64,000 nucleotides of DNA, from positions 582,107 to 646,106 of the forward strand of contig CASDYC010000001.1 of assembly GCA_949285665.1 (NCBI GenBank), read 5' to 3'. Both the position numbers and the translations under genes were made by a program. The notes beneath the pieces were generated by a model. The model worked only from the letters and a program-made list of their open reading frames with translations, was not told where the DNA came from and did not search any database. The stretch is from an uncultured bacterium. GTDB taxonomy: Bacteria > Bacillota_I > Bacilli_A > RFN20 > CAG-826. This document shows, one piece after another, positions 42,216 through 52,783 of this stretch. Every line of letters begins with the position of its first letter. Positions within the stretch are counted from its first letter, which is position 1.

Positions 42216-43217
42216 TTATTCGCTCTTTAATGGTCTTAACATAAGACTATTTATTTCATCATTTATGTTTTTGTTTAAATATAAAACATTGTACAAAGCG
42301 TCAATAATTGGTGTATCTAAATTATTTATTTTTGAAAAATCATGAATAACTTTAATCGTTCTTAATCCTTCAATTGTTTTTTTATTATTTTTAATTAATG
42401 CATTTATATCATTGCTTTTTGCAACTTCAATTCCGAAGCAATAATTTCTTGAAAGTTTACTAGAACAGGTTAAAAGCAAATCTCCAATTCCAGTTAATCC
42501 TAAAAATGTGTTAATTTTTCCACCGTTAAATGAACCAAATTTTATTATTTCATTTAATCCTCTCGTTACAATCGCTGCTTCAGCGTTTTTTCCATAATTT
42601 AAACCTTGTATTATTCCACTTCCAATTGCAATTGCGTTTTTATAAGAAGAGGCAATTTGACTTCCAATAATATCGTCTGATGTATATACTCTAAAGTAAT
42701 TATTTGAAAATAATTTTTGAACCTCGATTGCGGCAGTTATTTTATTACTTACAGCACAAACACAAGTCAAATCTTTTTTCATTACTTCAGTTGCAAAACT
42801 TGGTCCTAACAGCGACACTATATACTCAATATTTTCTTTATTAAATACCGAATTAATTGCATCAGAAACTGTCAAATTATTTTCACCAATGAATCCTTTT
42901 ATACAATTAATAAACTTTATTTTTTTATTATTTAAATATTTTTTTAATTCTTTTAAATAATCTAAAAGAGAATCGCTTTTTACGCATAATAAAATAACAT
43001 CTGAATAACTTATAATATCATTCATGTTATTTGTAGCAGATATTAAATTAGATAATTTAAAATCCATAGCACTCTTATTGTTATGAAGATTATTTATTTC
43101 ATCAACTTTATTAACATTATTTGAAAATAATAATGAACTAATAGAATTATCACTTAAAACATTTGCTAAAGCGGTTGCCCAAGCACCACTTCCAATTATT
43201 GAAACTTTATTAATCAT
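42216..43217 (-). CDS. gpsA: NAD(P)-dependent glycerol-3-phosphate dehydrogenase
   Basis: 333 residues making sn-glycerol-3-phosphate for phospholipids. N-terminal Rossmann motif VSIIGSGAWATALANVLSDN, then NCIKGFIGENN, LGPSFATEV, SYKNAIAIGSGIIQGLNYG and FLGLTGIGDLLLTCSSKLSR. Coupled to der by a 4-nt overlap, as in Bacillus. Confidence 0.95.
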   Translation of the reverse strand: MINKVSIIGSGAWATALANVLSDNSISSLLFSNNVNKVDEINNLHNNKSAMDFKLSNLISATNNMNDIISYSDVILLCVKSDSLLDYLKELKKYLNNKKIKFINCIKGFIGENNLTVSDAINSVFNKENIEYIVSLLGPSFATEVMKKDLTCVCAVSNKITAAIEVQKLFSNNYFRVYTSDDIIGSQIASSYKNAIAIGSGIIQGLNYGKNAEAAIVTRGLNEIIKFGSFNGGKINTFLGLTGIGDLLLTCSSKLSRNYCFGIEVAKSNDINALIKNNKKTIEGLRTIKVIHDFSKINNLDTPIIDALYNVLYLNKNINDEINSLMLRPLKSE

Positions 43218-44530
43218 ACTTTCTTTTTTAAAACTAAATTAATTGGTGTACCTTCAAAATTAAAAGAATCACGTAATCTATTTTCAATGTATCTTAAATA
43301 CGAAAAATGCATCCATTTTGTATTGTTACAATATAAATTAATTGTTGGAGGGCAAATTGAAACTTGATTTGCAAAATAAATTTTTACTCTTCCTCCATTA
43401 AAATCTGGAGCTTCATTCATTAATTGAGCATTTTGAATGACTTGATTTAATAAAGAAGTAGAAATTTTTGTCTTATATGCACCATCAACTAATTCTAATT
43501 TTTCAAATACACTATCTAATTTTAATTTAGTTAATGCAGATACATAAATAATTGGTGCATAAGTCAAAAATTTCAATTGATCTCTTAAATTTTTTGAAAA
43601 ATTATCAATAGTATATTGATCTTTTTTAACTAAATCCCATTTATTAACGACAATAATAATTGCCTTATTTTGTTCATGAGCATAACTTATAACATGTTTA
43701 TCTTGTTCTAATAATCCGACACTTCCATCAATTACAAATAAAACAATATTTGAAGAATCAATTCCTGACATAGCTCTTAATAGTGCATATTTATCAACGG
43801 ATTCATATATTTTTCCACTTTTTTTAATACCAGCCGTATCAATAACACAATATTTTTTGCCATTTCTTTCAAATTCTGTGTTAATACTATCTCTTGTTGT
43901 GCCTTCAATATTTGAAACTATTGATCTTTTATCTCCAATTAAAGCATTTGCAAGAGACGATTTTCCTACATTTGGTCTTCCAACAATAGAAAAAACAATT
44001 TTAGTTTCATCTAATTTTTCATCTTTTACATCTTTATTTAAATAAGAAATAACTTTATCAAGTAAATCACCAACACCAACACCATGTTCACTAGAAACTG
44101 GAATTGGATCACCAAATCCTAATGCATAAAATTCATTAATATTTAAAATTTGGTCATTAGAATCAATTTTATTAACAGCTAAAATTACTGGTTTTTTACT
44201 TTTATATAATAATTTTGCAATATACTTATCATCTGTATTTAAGCCAGATTTACCATCTACTAAAAAAATAATAACATCAGCTTCATTAATTGCAATTTCG
44301 CTTTGAGCTCTAATTTCTTCTTGAAATTGCTTTTTTTGTAATTCAATACCACCAGTATCAATTAATGAAAAAGGGATTGTTAACCATTCCGTATTTGCAT
44401 AAATTCTATCTCTTGTAACACCTGGTTCATTATCAACAATTGAAGTTCTTTTTCCAATAATTCTATTGAAAAGAGTTGATTTTCCAACATTTGGTGCTCC
44501 AACAATTGCTACTACATTTTTATTTTTCAT
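43214..44530 (-). CDS. der: Ribosome-associated GTPase Der (EngA)
   Basis: 438-residue tandem GTPase for 50S assembly. G1 motifs GAPNVGKSTLFNRI (about 11) and GRPNVGKSSLANAL (about 186), NKID and NKWD G4 motifs, and a C-terminal KH-like domain. Overlaps the cmk end by 11 nt. Confidence 0.96.
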   Translation of the reverse strand: MKNKNVVAIVGAPNVGKSTLFNRIIGKRTSIVDNEPGVTRDRIYANTEWLTIPFSLIDTGGIELQKKQFQEEIRAQSEIAINEADVIIFLVDGKSGLNTDDKYIAKLLYKSKKPVILAVNKIDSNDQILNINEFYALGFGDPIPVSSEHGVGVGDLLDKVISYLNKDVKDEKLDETKIVFSIVGRPNVGKSSLANALIGDKRSIVSNIEGTTRDSINTEFERNGKKYCVIDTAGIKKSGKIYESVDKYALLRAMSGIDSSNIVLFVIDGSVGLLEQDKHVISYAHEQNKAIIIVVNKWDLVKKDQYTIDNFSKNLRDQLKFLTYAPIIYVSALTKLKLDSVFEKLELVDGAYKTKISTSLLNQVIQNAQLMNEAPDFNGGRVKIYFANQVSICPPTINLYCNNTKWMHFSYLRYIENRLRDSFNFEGTPINLVLKKKV

Positions 44531-45203
44531 ATTCTTTAAGTTGAGTGTTTTCCTTAATTATTTTTGAAATCTCTTCAACAACTTCTTCCTTATTATATTT
44601 TGTTGTATCTAATAAAATAGCATCATCTGCTGGTTTAAGAGGAGCAAAAGCTCTATGTGAATCAATGTAATCTCTTTTTTCTAAATCTTTAATTACTTCT
44701 TCTAGTGTACAATTAATTCCTTTTTCTAAATTTTCAATATATCTTCTTTTTGCTCTTTCTTTTAATTCGGCAACTTGATAAATTTTAATATTAGCATTAG
44801 GTAAAACATACGTTCCAATATCTCGTCCATCCATTATGACATTACCTTTTTCAGCCATTTTTCTTTGTAATTTAACCATTTCTAATCTTATTAGTTTATA
44901 ACTCGCAATATATGAAACGTTACTTGATACATTAAAATCTCTAATTTGTTTTGTTACATCTTCATTATTTACGAAAACTTTTCCATTTTCTAATAATTCA
45001 ATATCAACTTTACCAATTAATTTACATGATTCTTCTTCATTTTGTGGATCCAAATTATTTTTTAAAACTGCGTATGTAAAAGCTCGATACATTGCGCCAG
45101 TATCAATATAAATTAAATTAAATCTATTTGCTAGGATCTTTGCAACGCTGCTTTTTCCTGCTGCCGCTGGTCCATCGATTGCAATTGAATAAAACTTTTT
45201 CAT
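44520..45203 (-). CDS. cmk: Cytidylate kinase
   Basis: 227-residue CMP/dCMP kinase. P-loop DGPAAAGKSSVAKIL (residues 9-23), YIDTGAMYRAFTYAVL, VIMDGRDIGTYVLPNA and RAKRRYIE. Overlaps the upstream small membrane protein gene by 4 nt. Confidence 0.95.
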   Translation of the reverse strand: MKKFYSIAIDGPAAAGKSSVAKILANRFNLIYIDTGAMYRAFTYAVLKNNLDPQNEEESCKLIGKVDIELLENGKVFVNNEDVTKQIRDFNVSSNVSYIASYKLIRLEMVKLQRKMAEKGNVIMDGRDIGTYVLPNANIKIYQVAELKERAKRRYIENLEKGINCTLEEVIKDLEKRDYIDSHRAFAPLKPADDAILLDTTKYNKEEVVEEISKIIKENTQLKEYEK

Positions 45204-45487
45204 ACACTAAAAATAAATATACCCCATATTAGAAATGCTATTAAGATTAAAATAAAAATTATTGTAATAATTAAATAATATTTAAAAGTATTCTTTTTAT
45301 AGAAATCATTAACCGACATTTGTTTTTGTTCTATTTCACTTAAAATCTTTTTGTCAGTTGAAATAATGCTATCGGTAATTAATTCAAAATGTTTAAAAAC
45401 ATAATCACCTTGGATTGGAGTTAAATCTTTACTTTTTTTTATTTCTTTTCGATATTTAGAAAATAATTTATAACGATTTTTTTCCAT
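45200..45487 (-). CDS. Small single-pass membrane protein of unknown function
   Basis: 95 residues: charged N-terminal 65 residues (KYRKEIKKSKDLTPIQGDYV, DKKILSEIEQKQMSVNDFYK) and one C-terminal membrane helix of about 25 residues. Its stop overlaps cmk. TATAAT (45496-45501) is 8 nt before the ATG with almost no RBS. I do not recognise the family. It occupies the place where parB would be expected after parA. Confidence 0.65.
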   Translation of the reverse strand: MEKNRYKLFSKYRKEIKKSKDLTPIQGDYVFKHFELITDSIISTDKKILSEIEQKQMSVNDFYKKNTFKYYLIITIIFILILIAFLIWGIFIFSV

Positions 45488-45544
45488 ACCTAAACATTAT
45501 ACAAAAAATAAAGCAATAAATCTTTTATGCATCAAAAATAATTA

Positions 45545-46318
45545 TTATTTTTGAAAAATAATTTTGTCTCTTTCAATAAATTCTCTTGCTGCTTGATAAT
45601 AAGCTACGGCTCCACTAGAATTTGGTCTAAATAAAATTGTTGGAATTCCTTTAGCTTGAGACTCTGGAATTGAGATGTTTCTTGGAATAATTATGTCAAA
45701 AACAGCTTCTTTAAATTGAGATCTAATTTCAGAAGAAATTTCTATACTTAACTTATTTCTTGGATCATACATTGAAATCAAGAATCCTAAAATTTCAATT
45801 TTAGGATTGTATTTTTCTTTAATATTAGAAATTGTTGCAAGAATTTGAGTAACTCCTTCAAGAGCAAAAAACTCGCATTGTACTGGAATTAAAACTTTAT
45901 TAGCTGCAACAAGAGCATTAACGTTTAAAGATCCAAGAGAAGGTGGACAATCAATTAGAATATAATCATATTTATATTCAATTTCACTAAGTGCGTTTTT
46001 TAAAATTGATTCTGGATGAGGGTTATTTAATTTTGATGAATCTAAAAATGCTAGTGACAAATCGCTTGGAATAATATCACATCCAGGCATTATTGTTTTT
46101 TTAATAGTTCTTTTAATTGATGAACTTTGACTTAAAACATTACTTATAGATTTATTAAATTTTTCGATACCAAAAGCTTTAGTACAATTGCCTTGAGGAT
46201 CTAAATCCACTAAAAGCACTTTTTTCCCCATTTTTGCTAAACTTGTACCAATACCAATGCTTGTGGTTGTTTTACCAACACCACCTTTTTGATTACTAAT
46301 TGCAACGATTCGACACAT
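45545..46318 (-). CDS. ParA/Soj-family chromosome partitioning ATPase
   Basis: 257 residues: deviant Walker A AISNQKGGVGKTTTSIGIG (residues 6-24), VLLVDLDPQGNCTKAFG, YDYILIDCPPSLGSLNVNAL. No N-terminal HTH, so it is the chromosomal Soj type. It follows rsmG as in the classic oriC-side order, but no parB follows it. The promoter gives a leaderless start. Confidence 0.93.
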   Translation of the reverse strand: MCRIVAISNQKGGVGKTTTSIGIGTSLAKMGKKVLLVDLDPQGNCTKAFGIEKFNKSISNVLSQSSSIKRTIKKTIMPGCDIIPSDLSLAFLDSSKLNNPHPESILKNALSEIEYKYDYILIDCPPSLGSLNVNALVAANKVLIPVQCEFFALEGVTQILATISNIKEKYNPKIEILGFLISMYDPRNKLSIEISSEIRSQFKEAVFDIIIPRNISIPESQAKGIPTILFRPNSSGAVAYYQAAREFIERDKIIFQK

Positions 46319-46327
46319 ATACTTAAA

Positions 46328-46355
46328 ATTTTACTATAAATTCATACCTTTATAA
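46328..46355 (-). promoter_or_regulatory. parA promoter, leaderless type
   Basis: TTATAA (46350-46355), 16-nt spacer, TAAAAT (46328-46333), then 9 nt to the ATG (46316-46318). The same 16-nt spacer and 9-nt gap occur at the gtrA-like gene and the ABC gene at 62111. Confidence 0.5.
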
Positions 46356-46357
46356 AC

Positions 46358-47068
46358 TTATAATGGTTTTTTACTGATTTCAGAATAATTTCTTGGATAA
46401 ATATGTTTTGTTGATTTATCTTTTTGAATAAAAACCAAATTCCTTGTATTATTTTCAAAAACTACATTTTCAATTCCACTAATATTCGAAGAAAGTTCTT
46501 TTAAAGCACGTTTAGAATTAAAAATCTCTTCTTCATATTTTAATGATTTATACGCAATTAATTGCCCTTTTATTTTTAAATATGGAATTGATAATTCAAG
46601 TAAAATATTTAATTGTGAAACCGCTCTTGTAACAACAAAATCAAAATAATTAAGGTATTTTTTTTCTAATTCTTCTGCTCTTTTATTTAAAATTGTTACT
46701 TTTTTTAAATTTAGTAATGCGATAACTTTTTCTAAAAATAAACATTTTTTCTTTGTTGGTTCGCATAAATATAAATCAATATCTTCACATAAAATTTTTA
46801 AAGGAATCCCTGGAAAACCACCACCTGTTCCTAAGTCCATAATTTTTTCTTTACTAATTTTTTTAAATTTTAAAACACTGATAGAATCATAAAAATGTTT
46901 ACTTATAATATCTTTAATTTCTGTGATTGATGTAAGATTGTACTTTTTATTTTCTAAAATTAAAAAATCAGCATAAACCTGAAATTTTTGTATTATTGAA
47001 TTTAATTTTTTATCATCAAAATCTGGGTAGATTTTAGATATTTCATTTTTTAAATCACAAAATTCCAT
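46358..47068 (-). CDS. rsmG: 16S rRNA (guanine-527 N7) methyltransferase
   Basis: 236-residue SAM-dependent methyltransferase (GidB). KYNLTSITEIKDIISKHFYD, MDLGTGGGFPGIPLKIL (SAM loop) and FDFVVTRAVSQLNILLELSI are diagnostic. Start at ATG 47066-47068 with RBS GAGG, in preference to a TTG four codons upstream that overlaps mnmG. Confidence 0.94.
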   Translation of the reverse strand: MEFCDLKNEISKIYPDFDDKKLNSIIQKFQVYADFLILENKKYNLTSITEIKDIISKHFYDSISVLKFKKISKEKIMDLGTGGGFPGIPLKILCEDIDLYLCEPTKKKCLFLEKVIALLNLKKVTILNKRAEELEKKYLNYFDFVVTRAVSQLNILLELSIPYLKIKGQLIAYKSLKYEEEIFNSKRALKELSSNISGIENVVFENNTRNLVFIQKDKSTKHIYPRNYSEISKKPL

Positions 47069-47076
47069 GCAAAACC

Positions 47077-48966
47077 TCAATATTTTTTATTTTTTTGAAT
47101 ATATAAATTTAAAATTGTAATATCAGAAGGATTTATTCCAGAAATTCTAGAAGCTTGTCCAATTGAAATTGGTCTAATTTTATCTAACTTACTTCTTGCT
47201 TCAAGTGCAAGTCCGTCTAAATTTAAATAATCAATATCTTTAGGTATTTCAATATTATCTAATTTTTTCAATTTTTCTGCTTCTTGTTCTTGCTTTTTAA
47301 TATAACCTTCGTATTTTATTAAAATTTCTGCTTCTTCAATCTCATTTTCATTTAAAGATAAATTTTTTAAATCATCAAAGAAATTAATTACTTCATTTAA
47401 TTTAACAGAAGGCCTTTTAATTAAATTTGATAAAGTAATACCTCTTTTATAAGTTTCGCTAAATTTATTCATCATATAATTATCGAGCTCTTTGATATCT
47501 CCAAGATGAATTTTATTGCAAATCTCAATTATTTTTGAAATATTCTCCATTTTATGCTTATAATTTTTATAAGTTTTATCACTTATTGTTTTTAACTTAT
47601 AAGCATAATCTCTAAGTCTTTGATCGGCGTTATCGCTTCTTAATAAAAGTCTAAATTCAGCTCTTGAAGATAATAATCTATAAGGTTCATTCGTGCCTTT
47701 ATTAACAATATCATCAATCATAACACCAATATAAGCTTCGTCTCTTTTTAAAATAAATGGCTCTTTATTATCTAATCTTAAACAAGCATTAATTCCTGCC
47801 ATAATACCTAATCCAGCCGCTTCTTCATAACCACTTGTTCCACAAATTTGTCCTGCACAATAAAGACCTGGATATTTTTTAACCATTAAAGTTAAATCAA
47901 ATTGAGTTGGATCAATTGCATCATATTCAATTGCATAAGCATATTTTAAAATAATTGCATTTTCTAATCCTGGTAAAGAATGAACCATTTTAATTTGAAC
48001 TTCTCTAGGCATTGAAGTTGAAAATCCTTGTAAATAAATCGAATCTGTATATCTTGATTCTGGTTCTAAAAACAATTGATGACGAGGTTTATCGCTAAAT
48101 CTAACAATTTTATCTTCAATACTTGGACAATATCTTGGACCGATTCCTTCAACTAGTCCTGAATACATTGCGGATTTATCTAAATTATCTCTTATAATTT
48201 TATGAGTTTCTGGCGTTGTGTAAATTAAATAACAAGGAAGTTGCTCTTCTAAAGGAATAAATTTTGTAGTTTCAAAAGAGAAAGCATAATTACCTTTACT
48301 TCCTAATTCAATTTCTGTTTTTGAAAAATCGATACTACTTCTTTTTATTCTTTGAGGCGTTCCAGTTTTTAATCTAAATAATTTAATACCCATTTCTTTT
48401 TCTAAAAATGGAGATAAACCTAAAGATGCCTTTTCACCGTCTGGTCCTGCAATAATTTTTTCATGTCCAACTAAAATATCAGATTGCATATATGTACCAG
48501 TTGTTAAAATTACAGACTTACTTTTAATTATTTTTCCGTTATCTAAAACAACACCTCTAACATTATTATTTTCAAGGTAAATTTCTTTAACACAACCTTC
48601 CATTAAATCCAAATTCTCAACGGTTCTTAAATATTTTAATACATTTTTAGGATAATTTAATTTATCTTGTTGTGCTCTTAAACATTGAACTCCTGGACCT
48701 TTTCCAGTATTTAACATCTTCATTTGAAGATAATCTATATCAGCAATTTTTCCCATTAATCCGCCAAGCGCATCAATTTCTCTAACTACAATTCCTTTAG
48801 CACTACCACCAATTGAAGGATTGCAAGGCATGTTAGCAATTTTTGAAAAATTAAGTGTAATTAAAAGAGTTTTTTTACCCATTCTTGCTGAAATATGACT
48901 TGCTTCACATCCAGCATGTCCTCCTCCAACTACAACTACATCATATTCATTTTGGTCTAAATTCAT
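47077..48966 (-). CDS. mnmG: tRNA uridine-34 5-carboxymethylaminomethyl enzyme MnmG
   Basis: 629-residue FAD enzyme (GidA) modifying wobble uridine with MnmE. FAD motif VVVGGGHAGCEASHISARMG (residues 11-30), NPSIGGSAKGIVVREIDALG, TGTPQRI, CAGQICGTSGYEEAAGLGIM and a C-terminal helical domain (ASRISGINPSDITILNLYI). Normal length. Ends in TGA, showing that TGA is a stop here. The start overlaps the sufB stop by 1 nt. Confidence 0.96.
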   Translation of the reverse strand: MNLDQNEYDVVVVGGGHAGCEASHISARMGKKTLLITLNFSKIANMPCNPSIGGSAKGIVVREIDALGGLMGKIADIDYLQMKMLNTGKGPGVQCLRAQQDKLNYPKNVLKYLRTVENLDLMEGCVKEIYLENNNVRGVVLDNGKIIKSKSVILTTGTYMQSDILVGHEKIIAGPDGEKASLGLSPFLEKEMGIKLFRLKTGTPQRIKRSSIDFSKTEIELGSKGNYAFSFETTKFIPLEEQLPCYLIYTTPETHKIIRDNLDKSAMYSGLVEGIGPRYCPSIEDKIVRFSDKPRHQLFLEPESRYTDSIYLQGFSTSMPREVQIKMVHSLPGLENAIILKYAYAIEYDAIDPTQFDLTLMVKKYPGLYCAGQICGTSGYEEAAGLGIMAGINACLRLDNKEPFILKRDEAYIGVMIDDIVNKGTNEPYRLLSSRAEFRLLLRSDNADQRLRDYAYKLKTISDKTYKNYKHKMENISKIIEICNKIHLGDIKELDNYMMNKFSETYKRGITLSNLIKRPSVKLNEVINFFDDLKNLSLNENEIEEAEILIKYEGYIKKQEQEAEKLKKLDNIEIPKDIDYLNLDGLALEARSKLDKIRPISIGQASRISGINPSDITILNLYIQKNKKY

Positions 48967-50363
48967 TAGCCAACACTTCCTTCCATATCAAGTTTGATTA
49001 ATTGATTTAATTCAACAGCATATTCCATAGGCAATTCTTTTGCAAATGGTTCAATAAATCCCATAATAATCATTTGAATTGCATCTTGTTCTTTTATTCC
49101 TCGAGACATTAAATAAAATAATTGATCTTCTGAAATTTTTGAAACAGTAGCTTCATGTTCTAAATATGATTCATTATTTTCAACAATATTTGTTGGAATT
49201 GTATCACTTTTTGATATTTCATCCAAAATTAAAGTGTCACACTCAACATGTGATTTTGAATTAATTGCTTCTTTTCCAATGAATACTTTACCTCTATAAT
49301 TTGCAATTCCACCTCTTCTTACAATAGATTTAGAAATAATTCTAGAAGTTGTATTTTTACCAATATGGATCATTTTTGCTCCTGCGTCTTGTTTTTGTTT
49401 ACCAGTTGCCACTGCAATTGAAATACAAGTACCTTTTGAATTATCGCCTTTTAAAATACAGCAAGGATATTTCATGTTTATATAAGAACCAATATTTCCA
49501 TCAATCCACTCCATTTGGCCGTTTTCCATAACTTTAGCTCTTTTTGTAACTAAATTTACGATATTATCAGACCAATTTTGAATTGTAGAATATCGACATT
49601 TTGCATCTTTTAAAACAATTATTTCAACAACTGCCGCGTGAAGTGATTCTTTTGAATGAATTGGTGCCGTACAGCCTTCAACATAATGGACACTGGCGCC
49701 TTCATCAACAATAATTAATGTTCTTTCAAATTGTCCCATTTTTTCATTATTAATTCTAAAATAGGATTGTAATGGTTTTTCTAAAGTAACACCTTTTGGA
49801 ACATAAATAAACGAACCGCCAGACCAAACAGCACCATTTAAAGCTGCGAATTTGTTGTCTGTATAAGGAACGACAGTATTAAAATATTTTTTAAATAAAT
49901 CAGGAAATAATTGTAATGCTTGATCGGTTGATAAAAAGATGACTCCTTTTTCTTCAACTTCTTTTAACATATTGTGGTAAACAACTTCTGATTCATATTG
50001 AGTTGAAACGCCAGCTAGATATTTTTGTTCTGCTTCAGGAATTCCAAGTTTTTGAAAAGTATTTTTAATGGTTTCAGGTACTTCATCCCAAGATTTTGAT
50101 TCTTTTTCAGCATTTCTTGTAAAATATGTATAAGAATCAAAATTTAAATCGGCTAAATCAATACCAAAACTTGGCATTTTATAATTTTTAAAACATTCAT
50201 AAGATTTTAATCTAAATTCTAACATCCAATCTGGTTCATGTTTTAATTTAGAAATTTCTCTTATAACGTCTTGATTTAATCCAACTTTAGTTTTTACAAT
50301 AGAAGTGTCTTCATCAGAAAACCCATATTTATATTCACTAAATTCAATTTTACCATCGCTCAT
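48966..50363 (-). CDS. sufB: Fe-S cluster assembly scaffold SufB
   Basis: 465 residues: the SufBCD scaffold subunit. [57 protein letters not shown] and the C-terminal [20 protein letters not shown] are typical. Last gene of sufC-sufD-sufS-sufU-sufB, the Gram-positive order. It directly precedes mnmG. Confidence 0.95.
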   Translation of the reverse strand: MSDGKIEFSEYKYGFSDEDTSIVKTKVGLNQDVIREISKLKHEPDWMLEFRLKSYECFKNYKMPSFGIDLADLNFDSYTYFTRNAEKESKSWDEVPETIKNTFQKLGIPEAEQKYLAGVSTQYESEVVYHNMLKEVEEKGVIFLSTDQALQLFPDLFKKYFNTVVPYTDNKFAALNGAVWSGGSFIYVPKGVTLEKPLQSYFRINNEKMGQFERTLIIVDEGASVHYVEGCTAPIHSKESLHAAVVEIIVLKDAKCRYSTIQNWSDNIVNLVTKRAKVMENGQMEWIDGNIGSYINMKYPCCILKGDNSKGTCISIAVATGKQKQDAGAKMIHIGKNTTSRIISKSIVRRGGIANYRGKVFIGKEAINSKSHVECDTLILDEISKSDTIPTNIVENNESYLEHEATVSKISEDQLFYLMSRGIKEQDAIQMIIMGFIEPFAKELPMEYAVELNQLIKLDMEGSVG

Positions 50364-50788
50364 TTTATTAATTCCTCAATCCCATTACAACCAATTGTTG
50401 CACACTTAATTCTAGCAGCTTGTTTATATGTGTTAGAAAAAACAATTGCTTCATCAAGAACAGAATCATCAAAGTCTTTTTCATAAATCATATTAAGATA
50501 TTGTGTAAGAATATAATTTGCTTCAGCTTTTGTTTTATTAATTATTAAATCACATAAAATATCCGTTGAAGCAGTTGAAATTGCACAAGCAACTCCATCA
50601 AAACAAGCATCAACAATTTTATCATTATCTAATTTTACATAGACATAAATATTATCAATACAACTAACAGAATCCATATGAATTTTTTGATAATCATTGA
50701 TATTTTCTGGTGTTTTTTTATGTCTTGGGGAAGAATAATGATCAATTATTATTTCTCTTTTTAAATTATCATTAATTGAAGTAGGCAT
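50360..50788 (-). CDS. sufU: SufU-type sulfur-relay/scaffold protein
   Basis: 142 residues of the IscU/SufU fold: [15 protein letters not shown] in [29 protein letters not shown], and [16 protein letters not shown] with the third zinc-ligand Cys. SufU accepts sulfur from SufS in Bacillota. Overlaps sufS by 17 nt and sufB by 4 nt. Confidence 0.92.
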   Translation of the reverse strand: MPTSINDNLKREIIIDHYSSPRHKKTPENINDYQKIHMDSVSCIDNIYVYVKLDNDKIVDACFDGVACAISTASTDILCDLIINKTKAEANYILTQYLNMIYEKDFDDSVLDEAIVFSNTYKQAARIKCATIGCNGIEELIK

Positions 50789-52001
50789 CTAAGAAATTAC
50801 CTCCATTTTCTAAAACTTTTGCAAGTTGATCAATTTCTTGTTTTGTATTATAGAAATAAAAACTTGCTCTTATAGTTGCTGGTGTTTTTAAATAATCATT
50901 TAATAATTTTGCACAATGTTGACCGCTTCTTACGCAAATTCCTTTTGAATTTAAATAAGTTGCCTCATCTTGAGCAAATACACCATTATAATTAAAGGTT
51001 AAAATACCCGTTTCACTATCCTTATTATATATAATAATATTTTTATTACTTGAAAGTTTTTTAATAGCATAATCTTTTAGTTCTTTTTCATAATTTTCAA
51101 TATTGTCTAAACCTATTTCATTTAAATACTTAATTGCAGCATTTAATCCATAGATTCCAGCAAGATTAAGAGTTCCAGCTTCGAATTTTTCTGGAGGATA
51201 TAAATAACTAACATTACATCTTGTATCATAGGTTATGTTATTTCCACCTCCAACTAAAAATGAATCCATTTTATTCAATAATTCAAATTTACCATATAAA
51301 ATTCCAATACCAGTTGGGCCGCACATTTTATGACCTGAAAAAGATAAAAAATCACAATCCATATCTTGAACATCAATTTTCATATGAGGCGCTGATTGAG
51401 CTGCATCAATTGAAACTAAAATGCCATTTTCATGAGCAATTTTGCATATTTCTTTTGCTTGAATTTTATAACCTAAAACATTTGAAACTTGAGCGAGGGA
51501 AATTAATTTTGTTTTAGAAGAAATTGCCTTTTTAATTTCTTCTAAAGTAATTTTTCCATTAACTAATTTAATAAATTTAACTTTTGCACCAGTTTTTTTA
51601 CTAACTTCATACCAAGGTAAAATATTACTTGAATGTTCTTCTTCACTAATTAAAATTTCATCATCTTTTGTTAAGAATTTTTGCCCATAACCATATGCAA
51701 TAAGATTTAATGACATTGTCGTTCCAGAAGTAAAAACAACTTCTCTTTTATCACAATTTAAAAACTTTGAAACAAGTTCTCTTGTTTTATCTACTTTATC
51801 ATCTACTAAATGCGCAATATCATAATCTCCACGATGAGAATTTGCATTTTCTTTTGAATAATATTGGATTATTGAATCAAGGACTTGTCTAGGTTTTTGA
51901 GTTGTTGCTGCATTATCAAAATAAACAAGATTATTTCCTTGCATTTTTTTAACATTTTCAAAAAATGGAAAATCTTTTCTAAGTTTATTTGGATCAAGCA
52001 T
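50772..52001 (-). CDS. sufS: Cysteine desulfurase SufS
   Basis: 409-residue PLP enzyme removing sulfur from cysteine. YFDNAATTQKPRQVLDSI, EHSSNILPW, DAAQSAPHMKIDVQDMDCDF, SGHKMCGPTGIGILYGK (PLP Lys), and active Cys in RSGQHCAKLL. Normal length. Coupled by 1-nt overlap to sufD. Confidence 0.95.
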   Translation of the reverse strand: MLDPNKLRKDFPFFENVKKMQGNNLVYFDNAATTQKPRQVLDSIIQYYSKENANSHRGDYDIAHLVDDKVDKTRELVSKFLNCDKREVVFTSGTTMSLNLIAYGYGQKFLTKDDEILISEEEHSSNILPWYEVSKKTGAKVKFIKLVNGKITLEEIKKAISSKTKLISLAQVSNVLGYKIQAKEICKIAHENGILVSIDAAQSAPHMKIDVQDMDCDFLSFSGHKMCGPTGIGILYGKFELLNKMDSFLVGGGNNITYDTRCNVSYLYPPEKFEAGTLNLAGIYGLNAAIKYLNEIGLDNIENYEKELKDYAIKKLSSNKNIIIYNKDSETGILTFNYNGVFAQDEATYLNSKGICVRSGQHCAKLLNDYLKTPATIRASFYFYNTKQEIDQLAKVLENGGNFLDAYFN

Positions 52002-52783
52002 TACATCAAATCTCCTAGCAATTTTTCATTATTTTTTGCATCTTCTTCATCAATATTTCTTAAAATTGGTTTTAAATAACCGAGAGTAATTAATTTTCTT
52101 GCTTCTTTTAACTCTAAACCTCTGCTTAATAAATAATAGATATGATCTTGATTTAAAGTTCCAACTGCTGCACTATGATTTGCAATAATATCATTATAAT
52201 CAATTAATAGTGATGGATTAGCAACAGCTTTACAATTTTTATCAAAAATAATAATTTTTGCATTTTGTTTTGCTTCTGATTTTTTACCATGTCTATCAAT
52301 ATGAGAGACTCCATCAAAAATTAGAATAGAATTATCTTTACAAACTCCGTAATTATTCATTAAAGAAACAGTTTTTTCTCCATAGTTTAAAAATGAAATT
52401 GTGTAGGATTTGCTGGTGTTTTTTGAAGCAAGCGATGATGTATTCCATACACATTTTGCATTTTCATCTAATAAATCAAGTTGTGCAACTATCTTTCTAT
52501 TTGCATCAATAAAATCAACAACATTAAAAATTACATTTGAATTTTTATAAGATTGAAGAGTGATTTTTAAATCAATATCTTCTGACTTAAAAAATACATT
52601 GAATGTCCCTAAAGAATTTTCACCAATAGTAAAAGATAGATTTTTCTTTCCGAAAATATTCCTTAAATTTATACTAAAATCTTTAATATTTTCAGGAACA
52701 ATTACATTAACATCTTCATCTATAATTGTATCAAAATCCACTTCACTTCTTGAATATTTTTCATTAAACAATAATTCAATCAT
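52001..52783 (-). CDS. sufD: Fe-S cluster assembly protein SufD, short form
   Basis: 260 residues of the SufB/SufD beta-helix family: ILIFDGVSHIDRHGKKSEAK, NHSAAVGTLNQDHIYYLLSR and GLELKEARKLITLGYLKPI. Usual SufD proteins are 300-430 residues, so the N-terminal part is reduced. Position between sufC and sufS makes the assignment firm. Confidence 0.88.
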   Translation of the reverse strand: MIELLFNEKYSRSEVDFDTIIDEDVNVIVPENIKDFSINLRNIFGKKNLSFTIGENSLGTFNVFFKSEDIDLKITLQSYKNSNVIFNVVDFIDANRKIVAQLDLLDENAKCVWNTSSLASKNTSKSYTISFLNYGEKTVSLMNNYGVCKDNSILIFDGVSHIDRHGKKSEAKQNAKIIIFDKNCKAVANPSLLIDYNDIIANHSAAVGTLNQDHIYYLLSRGLELKEARKLITLGYLKPILRNIDEEDAKNNEKLLGDLM

